This document shows, piece after piece, positions 11,807 through 21,583 of a stretch of 64,000 bases of DNA (positions are counted from its first letter, which is position 1; the number at the start of each line of letters is the position of its first letter). The stretch is from Aotearoamyces nothofagi. Taxonomy: Eukaryota > Ascomycota > Leotiomycetes > Leotiales > Tympanidaceae. The stretch covers positions 128,631 to 192,630 of the forward strand of contig JADDTR010000016.1 of NCBI GenBank assembly GCA_015345905.1, in the 5' to 3' direction. Under the pieces are notes generated by a model. The model ran no database searches, was not told the origin of the DNA, and worked only from the letters and a program-made list of their open reading frames with translations. Both the position numbers and the translations under genes were made by a program.

Positions 11807-12711
11807 GCGTGACGGGCTAATGCAATGCAGCTCGTCTCACATTATCTTGATTTCGATGTCCGTAACGCACCGGCAAGCCTAGCAGCCTAACAATAGGCCG
11901 TCGCATCCCTGCCGTGCGCGACTGCGGCTGCGCCGTCTTTATTGTGGTGCTCCCAGAACACTGCTTCGCTTCACTGTCGACAGAGTACAGTGCCGCAAGT
12001 ACTCCGCGAGTACATGCCAGGACCAGTTGACGGCCCAGCCCCCCTCAATTCACCGTCTCGCTGCTCTCTCACGTCCATTTTCTAAGTATGATCTCATATG
12101 GTTTCAGGCGATTTCATGCACGCACCTCATTCCAGCGAATGCCGGTGGCAGATAAGCTCGAGGCGGTCTCGTCATATCCTGCGCTTCGCTGACTGACGAG
12201 CGTCGTTCGATGTAACGTAATTTCTCCAACCCCCCGTATACGGAGTATTCTGCCCCCCCTCCCCAACCGCCAGCTTTGCCTGAAACATCAATATCTAGAG
12301 GGCTGCACAGCCCAGTATCAAGACTGTATTGTATTAATCCTGCTTTCAGTGCTCTCAGTTTTAGCAGAAACCCATGCAGATCGGACTGCTCAAGAGGCCC
12401 GGATTCTCGCTTCTTCCGCTTCTACGGGGATCAACAGCACCTGCTACAGAGTGCAGCTGTATCGTTCGGGCGCCCTGCTGCCAGCCGACTTACTCCACCT
12501 GCTCGACGCTGCTCGAACTTATATGCCTTCTATGATCTACAACCCCATTGCCTGAGAGGTTGCTCTTCTTCTCCTCCTCCTTCCCGCCATTCTCACTCGT
12601 CCCTCACAGTTCATCGCCTCTCCTGCTGCACAAAGGGGGAAAGGCAAGCTCCATGAGTGACCATGTCTCCGCCATAGTCAATCTTTGTCAATTATATAAC
12701 TTGTAGACATC

Positions 12712-15700
12712 ATGGGCAACGCACAATCTGCTGAGGCACGCCGGAGGCCTCCAAATAAACTATCAAAACCGAGAACAACTGCAACGGCTACTTTGTTGGC
12801 ATCAGCACCTCCTTCACAGCGGAGTTCACAGGCAGATTTGGCAACGTCACGTAACAAACGCTCAAGTATCGTTTTCAACAAGAATTCTGTGTCTGGGCAA
12901 GACGACGGACAAATAAGTCAGGTGGTGGTTGGCATGGAGAAGCAGAAACGGCGGCGGAGTATTTTTCGATCAAAGACCTCAAATCAACCTATACTGCCTG
13001 AAGTACAGAACCAAGGCCCTATCTTCCAGGTTAAGCACCACATATCTAGTCCACTTGATCGGTATTCCCTGGTAGGACCCACTAGCTTTGAGTTACAGGG
13101 AGACAATGAGTATCCTCTTCATGATATGTAAGTTGCTCCTTCAGTCCCTCTGCTCCTGAAAGTTATGTTAATCCTTGGATACAGGCGGCAACCGGTACGT
13201 AGCGAAAGATCTTCGACCTATCTCCCCTATGCGAAGCAACCTTCGCGGCTCTCACTTGTAGTGGAGGCAAGATTCCCAGAGCCAGCATCACTGGAGGATG
13301 CGAAACAATTTGGAAGTGTAAGTGAGCATGGCAGCTTCGATAGAAGGAACTCAAATCGTTCATCTGTTCCGCCAACCGAACGATCCAACTCCGACCAGTT
13401 AATCTCATACCCGATGCGCCGGCGGTCGTTGCTTACACCTGGCATTGCGACTCGGGGGAGCTCCGTGAAAGAGTCCGTCAGAAAACCAATGTCTCCGCAG
13501 CAGCGGCCTCCTTCGCTTCTCGATAGTGCGTCCAAAAAAGTTGAATATAGTGGCTCCTTCCATGTTCCCACACGATCTCAGACAATGCCTTCAGAAAAGG
13601 AAATAAGACAATATTACTATGATCCATCAAAGCCAACATCTTCACCTCTAGAGGAACTAGCTATACTGGAGAGGCCTACTGCGAGTGTTTTACAACCTCG
13701 AACAGAGACACCCTCTGATCTAGATTATGGCCATATTGGTCCATATAAGCTGGGGTCATTACGGATAACAAATGGTGCTGCTAGCCCAGGGCTAAGTATG
13801 CACGAGGAAACTGCGGATGTGAGATCACTTCCGCAGACCGAAAGGGGGGAAGATTACCTGACACTATTGGAAGAACGGCCGAGTGGGGAGGAGTGTCGAC
13901 ATCTCAGGCAGTACAATCCAAACACTGTAGGTTTCGTGGATATTGAGGAAAGTCTAGTCAATTTGCCTTTCATGAGTACAGGATTGAAGACTCCCGCGTA
14001 TGCTGAGCTTTATGGGGACGAGCCACCGAGGATTGTGCCTAGTACCCTTGAAAATCAAGTTCAGACGTTGCTATATTCAAATACCCAACCAAACACACCT
14101 CCCGCCTCAAACTTGCAAATCAACCCACAGTCTCCGACAAGAGCCTTTGAGATGGCACAAGCATACATTCTGGATATTGCCTCTAGTCCGTTCTCTTTTG
14201 AGGACTCGGCACCTTCAAGTCCACGGCTCGAGGCAACATCGAAGCATACGGCCGCCGAAGATCATCTTTTTGATGACGAGCCTATTAGCGTCGTTTCGTT
14301 GGTACAGTCTACCGCAGAAAAGGCTGATTTGCAAGAAACAGCAGGTAACAAAAGAGCTGGATCACAATACGACCCATTGTTGCATACCCCTGTTAGCGAT
14401 CGACGATCGCAGTACGGCTTGCAAGGCACTGCCCATAGCCCAGGAGAACTTTCCGCAAAGCCTCTTGCAAAGGGAGATACTGATTACACTTCTACCATTT
14501 CTCTTCAATCTTCCAAATCACAGAAGGCACTGAGAGCATCACCAGGCTCTTCCGATATCTCAGTGGGTACAGCTATCCTTGCCAAGAACCCTCCTCCAAC
14601 CCCTCCTAAGACATTGTGTTCGAGAAGCTCCCATAATGCGAGTATTACACCATTTACCTCTGGCACAGAAAAATCATTTCTTGAGGATAATTTTCCGGCC
14701 ATACTCTACAAGGACGAGCCACAGCATAGTTCATATTCTACGAGCAGTATTACCGTTAGCACGGAGAAATTTCAACCACCAACCGTATCATCCAATAGAC
14801 CAACTGACGAAGCATTCTCCCAACCACCATTCAGACAACCACAGCCACTTTCCGTGAAGCCGATCGAACAAAATTGGAAAGCAGCACAAGATCGCACGCT
14901 GATCTTTAAGAATTCGAAGCACAACACAACCGAAATGCGTCCCAGTACATCAGCCCCATTACTTGGAAGATACGCCTCCGTAGAAGGCCCATTAGGCTCG
15001 AGTGCGTCTACATCGCCCACAAAGCAAAAACTACAGAGACAACGACCACTATCCCATCCACCTATTGTCCAAGCTTACAATAAAATTGAGCTGGCTAGTG
15101 TTCCATCCGTTCCACAGCATGTGGCAGCTACATTAGAAAATCCATTCAATAAATCCCCCCCATTGTCACACACGTACAAGGCATTGCACCACACGAATTT
15201 AAAAGAGACATCAGCCACGATATTGTCGGTAGGAATTACGGAGCAAGCTGGATCAGCGCACATCTTTTCCAGATTTGAGGGCAAATTTCCAGAGGCTCCA
15301 TCTAACGAAGTTATTGACCGTTGCCTAAGCAGAGCATCAACATCAGCCACATCGCATATTGAGACCTCTTATGTGAGACCAGGGGCTTCTAGGAGATACA
15401 CAGACCAAGGTGCGTATTTGCAGAAGCAACGGCAGTCTGTCGAAGTTGCAGATAGAAATCGGAGCTTGTCTCGTGACTCTCGAAGCCAAGAAGATCTCGA
15501 AAATCACATCACAAGCCACAACGCGCCCTCCAAAAGCCTTGAAGAATGCTCACGCGATTACATTAATGCAATTATGACCGGCCGCTCCCGCAGCTGTTCT
15601 CGAAGTTCAACGGCAACGCCATCCGCAGATGTCAGAAATGCACCAAGAGGACGTGCTATTGGTATGGATTCAGCCTCTGCTTCTCAGTTTGCGCGAGAAC

Positions 15701-16806
15701 GTTCCCGGACCAGAGAGGAAGAACGTCGTCGCTCACTAAAGAGAGGTTATGGTGATAGATCTAACTTCAATGATCGTGGCGGTATCCCTGGCAAGCCAAT
15801 GCGACCAGGTTCGATGATTAAGGATGCTCCACCGGTACCCTTATTGCCTGCAGAGGATTTGAGGCACTATTCTTTACAGAAAAGAACTAAGTCACTACCT
15901 TCCGTGACCATGCCTACTCAGGGAAAGAGTATGGCCGTTGCACCAACCCTTCCAGACCGAACCGCTCTATCCGGAACCGAGTCTAGCAATGCTACATCTC
16001 AGAACCCGTCGTCCGAAACTGACGACTTTAGTCATCTGACATCTTTGAATCCTTCGACATCTGCAGCTGTTTCAAATGACCAATACTCTGATACTATTAT
16101 TGCTTCAAAGCGCACGTCTGGGCAATCTGTGAATGAAACGAAGATACCACCACGAACCCAGGAAGACGAAGATCAATGTGAGAGGCAACGTCAAATATGG
16201 CGCGAGCAGAGACAATCAGCGGGCGAAGCCTTCAACCGAATCCAAGCTTGTCGGCCATCACTTGAGCATGAGCGTGCTGCAAGTGCAAAGCCATTATTAG
16301 AGCAGCAACAATTCCGTCCGCCTCCGCGACCACACACCGTAAGACCTTCCTTCAACCAACAAACCCGATATACCTCTCAAGCCGTATCGCAAGATTACTA
16401 CCATTCAGACATGTACTACCAAACGGAATATTCAATCGCATTCCCGAATTATGACTCTGTGCAATCCCGTAAGCAGGGAAACCCTTACTACAATTCTACC
16501 CGTGAGTCCTTCGATTACTCCAGGACTCGGTCCCTTAAGGTACTTCCATTACAGCAACCACAATCTCGATCGAACATGTACGCTCCGCAATTAGTGATCG
16601 ATCGCTATAGTGGCGGCCTAGAATATGGCTTTGAACCGAAGTTTGATGGCGGAAATGCGTATGGCCTTGTGGGAAGTGCGGGATTGAGAAGCGGCGCTGG
16701 TGGTGTTGCGAGCAGGAAAAGTATTGATGGCAGTCTTATATGGGGGGTTGATTTCAGTGACGTACCGATAATGGTAGCACGGAGGCCTAACGGCGTGAAA
16801 GTCTAA
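12712..16806 (+). CDS. large Ser/Pro-rich disordered protein with N-myristoylation signal
   Basis: Exons 12712-13127 and 13185-16806 give 1345 residues. The 57-nt intron starts GTAAGTT and ends TACAG, splitting the Met codon in HDMRRQPVRSE. The protein starts MGNAQSAE, a textbook N-myristoyltransferase site (Gly2, Ser6), and soon has a basic segment KLSKPR, so membrane association is likely. The rest is Ser/Thr/Pro/Gln-rich with no transmembrane segment and no domain I recognise. Features include a proline run (NPPPTPPK), an RS-like stretch (GRSRSCSRSS) near two-thirds of the length, and a charged REEERRRSLKRGYGDR segment. The C-terminal part is Tyr-rich (DYYHSDMYYQTEYS) and ends in a Gly-rich tail. 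The single long exon with no stops over 3.6 kb makes this a real gene. Function is unknown; a membrane-anchored scaffold is only a guess. Confidence 0.88.
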
Positions 16807-17390
16807 GGGCGCAGTGAGTGAGATAAGCTTCCTTAATTAATAGTGAAAGGGAGACAGCCAGGCACAGGTCGGCTGGCATGATGATATTCACGAATGCATT
16901 TGGCGCTTTTGGGGGGGATACACGAATATCCGGAGCTTGGATAAGGACATGATATATATAAACTAATAACCTGCATTGTACAAAAATACATCCTGAAACA
17001 TCAAGTATATATGCTTAGTTTGTCACGAGACAGAATACTCTGTACTGCAATACATTCACTTTTAACGTTTCCTTTTCTGTCTGGGACATGTTACCATGAC
17101 ACCCTAGGGGTTGAGCGACCTGTCACGAGATGTAGTACGTAATCAAGGTAACGAAGCTCGCGGTACCTGTGGTGAGGTTGTATAATTTAACCAATCTCTT
17201 CATTCCCTATTTAGAGGCTCATTCTTTCCTATGCTACATTACTGAACGCCGTCGAGTCATAGAAGACAAGTACGAGTCAATCCAGTGCCTAACCTCAATA
17301 CCAATGCAATTTCATTATCTTCGAATCCATTTCATCTTTCATATTCGCTCCAATCATGTCGACGAAAAGCCACAGATCAAAGGACACAGC
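16807..17390. other. convergent intergenic region
   Basis: It lies between the 3' end of the disordered-protein gene (plus) and the 3' end of HEX1 (minus) and is AT-rich. It presumably contains both polyadenylation regions. No gene recognised. Confidence 0.55.
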
Positions 17391-18077
17391 TTAGAGTCTT
17401 GAACCATGAACAACCTTCAAGTCGACGACCAACTCACGGCCTTGGTCATTAATGACCAAGGCACGGACAGAGCCACGGCCAGAATCAAAGGCCTCGCTCA
17501 GGCGAGACCACAAGTTTGATTGATCAATAACCGGGAGACCTTGCTTGACATCACCCTAATCACGAAATTAATGCCATCCGCAAGAAATAATATAATTGTC
17601 AAGAACTTACAGTCTCAGTCATCGCAACAACCTTTCCATCCTGCAAGTCCAAAACTCTGTATTGCTTGAAAACTGGTCCTCGCATGGTTTGAACCACAAC
17701 TGATGGTGAGGGATATGAAACTGTAGCGGACTCCTCGTGCAGCTGTTTAGTAAAGAGGTCCACACCTAGGTAGCGGTGCTGGCCAGTTGCGGTGGAGGTC
17801 GAGATTCGGATGACCTGGGAAGGGCGGCCTTGTAGGATGAGGAGATCACCCAAGCGAATGTGGTGGCATGGAATCGAGACAGTGTTGGCCGAGGTTGATG
17901 AGCGCTCGCTGGGGCGGGAGACTTCGACGTCTACGTCTTTACCGCCTCCAAGGACCTTATCAGCGGCATGGTGCACGCCTTCGCGGAAAGAGTGGTAGTG
18001 TCCTAGAAACTTCGTATTAGTGACACCTCAGCACATGCACAGGCGAATGCCATACCATCATCATCGTAATATCCCAT
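17391..18077 (-). CDS. HEX1: Woronin body major protein HEX1
   Basis: Exons 18077-18056, 18002-17611 and 17555-17391 give 192 residues (introns 53 and 55 nt). HEX1 self-assembles into the crystalline core of the peroxisome-derived Woronin body, which plugs septal pores after hyphal damage. The protein starts MGYYDDDGHYHSFREG, then a variable charged linker, then the eIF5A-like two-barrel fold: HHIRLGDLLILQGRPSQVIR, GQHRYLGVDLFTKQLHEES, SVVVQTMRGPVFKQYRVLD, MTETGDVKQGLPVIDQSNLW. It ends VVHGSRL, with SRL as type 1 peroxisomal targeting signal. Length matches the short form known in other fungi. The ATG at 18077 is the only ATG in this frame near the conserved start. The frame continues open upstream without an ATG, described separately, and may encode an alternatively spliced longer form. 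Confidence 0.96.
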
Positions 18078-18980
18078 CTTGGCAGATGTGTATCTGGGAG
18101 GATCGACGGTAGTCTTGGAGCGGATTTCTTCGCGGTAGCTGGGCTGGACTCGGGATCGGTATTCGTGTTCTGCGAGATCGATCCTACTCTGGGGGAATTC
18201 TACGCCGACCTCGGTTCGACGATCCTGAGAATGGCTGTGGCGGCGGTGTGGGGGTAGCTCAACGTCAATATGAGTTGAAGAGTACTCCTTGATTGGCCTA
18301 GCAGGAAGAATTACAGTTAGCAAGAATGCTCGTTAAACATAGGCAAACTCTCAAAGAAGGTTGCTCCCGAGACGATGGATCAAGGCGACTGATACAATCT
18401 TCGGGACAAGGCAGGAATGTGACCACAGCGGGTAGCAATCACAGGTATGCAGTTGCACGAAGAATGCCATGACCGCCTGGACCGTGCTCGAGAAGGATGT
18501 AGTTCAATTGCGGGGATGGGGATCTATTACTGACCTGGTCGGACGGCGGTAACGATCTTCCTCACGGGTGAAATCTACCTGCTCCTCTACGTAATGCTCA
18601 CTTCTGGGAGGAAGGCTGGCGGAAAAGGAAGAGTATTGACCTTCCCGTCCGGCGCTCTGGTGTTGTTCTGGCAGATAGATCTCTCCCTCTACGTGAGTCT
18701 GGGTGGTTGTTTCGGCGGCGTCGTTCCTGTACGACGACGGAAAGATGCTGAAGGGAACGGGGACTCGGGCGTCAAAGTCCAGGTTGACGATTCGTGCGGG
18801 CGAGAGAAACTCTTCTCGAATGCCTTTCGACGGACCGAAAGGAAGACAAGAAGGGGTCTCTTGCTTCTCTGGGGGAAGAAGGGAGAGGGAAGAGAGCGTG
18901 CGAGAACGCTTCTTAACTCTTGATGCTTTACAGCCGATGGGACGAGATTGGAGACGACGGATGCGAGAAGGGAAGTGGAG
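18078..18980 (-). other. HEX1 5' leader or alternative N-terminal coding exon
   Basis: Directly upstream of the HEX1 ATG the frame stays open back to 18297, ending upstream at an acceptor (GCTAAC branch, then TGCTAG). A donor GTCAGT at 18534 would give a 237-nt intron (18298-18534) that joins in frame to a further open stretch. The joined sequence reads like protein: FTREEDRYRRPTRPIKEYSS, later RRTEVGVEFPQSR and EYRSRVQPSYREEIRSK. Arg/Glu/Tyr-rich N-terminal extensions of HEX1 made by alternative splicing are known in other ascomycetes. However, no in-frame ATG occurs in either exon, nor upstream as far as I traced (about 19050). The start could lie in an unseen exon, be non-ATG, or the segment may simply be leader. 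Confidence 0.5.
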
Positions 18981-19094
18981 ATGGGATGAGTTGGTTCTTG
19001 CAGATGAAGAATGAAACGGAGAATGGAGGATTTATGGGGATTGTGGAATGGAAGGAAGGAAGAGGTAGAAGAAGAGGGAGCGGTGTCAGCGGTC

Positions 19095-19110
19095 GGGGGG
19101 GGGTTGGGGG
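19095..19110. repeat. G-runs, possible G-quadruplex element
   Basis: Nine Gs (19095-19103), two Ts, then five Gs (19106-19110), located in the HEX1 upstream region. The minus (HEX1) strand is the C-rich one. Confidence 0.6.
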
Positions 19111-19126
19111 CTCATAAATTGGCCTG

Positions 19127-19160
19127 GCTGGTTGTCTGGTTGTCTGGTTGCCTGGTTGTC
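19127..19160. repeat. CTGGTTGT octamer repeat
   Basis: About four copies of an 8-bp unit with one or two substitutions. Confidence 0.7.
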
Positions 19161-19293
19161 ACGGTTGCTGCAGTGTCAACAAGCTAGCGAGTAGCCGAGC
19201 TACAGGGCCGTGAGGGCTAGGGCGCAAGGAGTTAAGGCAGCGGTAGCAGCAGGTGCTAACTACGGTACGGTGGGTAGAGATGCCTGGGGCAGT

Positions 19294-19330
19294 GGACAGG
19301 ACAGGACAGGACAGCGACAGCACAGGACAG
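19294..19330. repeat. GGACA pentamer repeat
   Basis: Four contiguous GGACA copies followed by degenerate CGACAG and CACAGGACAG. Confidence 0.7.
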
Positions 19331-19677
19331 TGCAGTGCAGCATCAACAGTGCAGCCGTAGAAACCGGAGAAACAGCTGGAAAGACTGGCCCCAGCTGGCG
19401 AGCCGCGACCTGCCCAGGCAGGGTAGGGTAGGACGGGCAGGGCAGGGCAGCTTAGAGCTGTAGTGCAGGTCTGTACTGTACAGCGCAGTACTGGAGGTGG
19501 TTGCTGGCTCTACCGTGGCTGGGGACGCGGCTGGCTGGCTGGCGGGGCTGGCTGGCGGGCGGGCGGTGGGCGGTGGGCGGTAGGCGAGCACTGCCTGTTC
19601 CCGCACGCACGGCCGTGTCTGTCTGTCTGGGATCCTGTGGATGCCGGCTGGCTGGCGGGGTCTCGGACAAAACACAA

Positions 19678-19733
19678 CAGCCCAGAGAGAGAAGAGAGGG
19701 AGAAGAGAGAGAGAGGAGAGAGGAGAGACAGAG
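19678..19733. repeat. GA-rich polypurine tract
   Basis: About 55 nt made almost only of A and G in GAGA-like order. Its strong strand asymmetry could allow triplex formation or chromatin exclusion; this is inference. Confidence 0.7.
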
Positions 19734-19925
19734 CCACCACTTCACTTGGCCTCTGGACCTCCTTTGGGCATGCTTTGGATTGTTTCGCTGCAGTGCTGCG
19801 TTGTGGGTGAATGGGCATGGCAGGGCAGATACGCCGGCACAGTGCACAGGACTTACTGTATGTTCTACAGCTACAGGGCACTTCCTTCCTCGCTGTCGCA
19901 GTGCTCTCCCTGGAGGAGGTCGGTC

Positions 19926-19962
19926 GCTTTCACTTTTCACTTTTCACATTTCACATTTCACA
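19926..19962. repeat. TTTTCAC/ATTTCAC heptamer repeat
   Basis: About five copies of a 7-bp unit that shifts from TTTTCAC to ATTTCAC along the array. Confidence 0.7.
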
Positions 19963-21583
19963 TCGGCACAGCAGCGGCCTCGGGCCATCTGATTGGGCCT
20001 CTCGCTGCACCTCGTCTTGATCTGCGTGGCCCGCGCCCATTGGCCCCCATTGGAGTGGCCGAAGCCCTCCGCGGCCCTCGTGCATGCGCCACCATGCACG
20101 CCCGGCCAGAACCGTCCACCGTCGACCGTCCACCGCCCATTTCCCATTTCCCATCGCCCAGAGCTGGCTGACGAGTCGGAATTGCCCGTCCCCAATTGGC
20201 AATCACGCGTGCTCTGTCCTTCTCGCACGTCTCACATGCAATTGAGAGTCCGCAGCGCTGCAGCAACGCAGCAACGTCTCGGCCGGGCGAGGGAGGTCGT
20301 CCCGAGATCCAGGGGAAGACACGAGCCGTGTTGCAGGACGAAGAGCCGGAAAAAACACGAAGCCGGGGAGATAGATTAGCGTGTGGTGGGAGGCCAGTAT
20401 CCATAGCAACGCGCCCCCCGGGCCGCTGGTACTGTACAGTAGAACGGAGAGTGGAGAACAGAGGTCCAGGACAGGGCGTTAACGCAGCGCAAGTGGCACG
20501 GTAATTAATGTGCACACGGCCATCTCTGACGTGGGATGCGACAATAACAATGGGAGTTGTAAAGCTTCTATATATAACACTTCCCTGCCCCTGAGATCTT
20601 CAAGCCATAAGAGCTCTTCTGCCAGCCTTGGTCTATAGACATCGTCCAGCGAGTCTTGCAGCCGGTGCAGTGCACAAGGGCTCGGTCAAAATACGTCTGG
20701 TCAGAGCCTGCGAGCACTCTCTGGAGTCCAGCCGCTCGCTCGGAAATAAATACCACTGTCTCATGATTTATAATCAACTTGCCTTGTCTATTGAGGCTTG
20801 GCCATCCTTCAAGCATTATAGCCCCTATACCCAATTGCCAGTCACGTACGCAAAGCACCCACTTCATGAACCGAGGAGCACAACTCGTGCCGCCGAGTAA
20901 AGAAGTGCCACCGTGGAGGTGTCTGAACACACATTCTAGAAGCCATGCATTGTACCGTACCACATATAGCGCAGATGCGTATATGCATCCTCCCACCAAA
21001 AGAGAGCAGCAGAGATGCCGGCCTCCAGGAGTCACCCATAGGCGGAGCACACGAGCCTGGCCAGAAGAGCAGTCGGCGGCTCAAGCCCAGTGCCGGCATT
21101 TCAGAATCTGATACGCAAAGAATCTTGCATGGCAGTGAAGAAGGGCTAGGCCCAAGGCGGCTTCCTGTTTGCGAAATCAATGTCTCCTCGGGTGACAGAA
21201 GTGGTACGAAAGCGAGCGGCACAAGCATGGATGCAGCACACAACACCTCGAGATTTCGCCGGCCAAAAATATATATACCTGTCCCAAAACGCCCTACATC
21301 ACAAGACTCGAAAGGCAAATCCCCAAAAGAAAAATCCCCCTCCAATTCAATCCTGCTTGCAACTTACTGTGTCTGTGCCTCTCCTTGCCAAAGTGTAGCC
21401 TGCTAGATAAAGGGGATAGTAGTCCATTATATTCGGTTTATCCTCTTTCTGGTGATAATGTATATGCTAATTATTCGTCTGGATACCATCCAAGATGTCC
21501 AGTAATCTAATGGTTTTGGTCTATGACAGTGCCGCCTTGGTCGTTTTATGCTGATGCAGTGATGCTTATTCTCTGATATATAT

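Larger units (their letters stand above)
10433..12711. other. gene-poor stretch with repeats, upstream of the large disordered-protein gene
   Basis: No gene recognised. The left part is AT-richer; 11.2-12.1 kb is GC-richer with short tandem repeats. A perfect TACGGAGTA word is at 12239-12247. The last few hundred bases before 12712 should be promoter and 5' leader of the next gene. Open frames at 11450-11812 and 12276-12656 are low-complexity or lack domains. Confidence 0.5.
18981..21583. other. gene-poor stretch between HEX1 leader and RQC2
   Basis: 18.98-20.5 kb is GC-rich and dense in short tandem repeats. 20.5-21.6 kb is ordinary intergenic DNA containing the 3' flank of RQC2. Overlapping open frames of 150-185 codons on both strands (for example 19958-20515, 20568-21050, 20842-21345, 20945-21406) have no recognisable domain and compete with each other, so none is called. 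Confidence 0.5.

Noticed and set aside
19452-20515. Several overlapping open frames of 120-185 codons on both strands
   Set aside because: GC-rich, stop-poor DNA with tandem repeats; no domains, and frames on opposite strands are equally long.
20568-21406. Open frames of 153-167 codons on both strands upstream of the RQC2 3' end
   Set aside because: They overlap and contradict each other, with no recognisable motif and no convincing splice signals.
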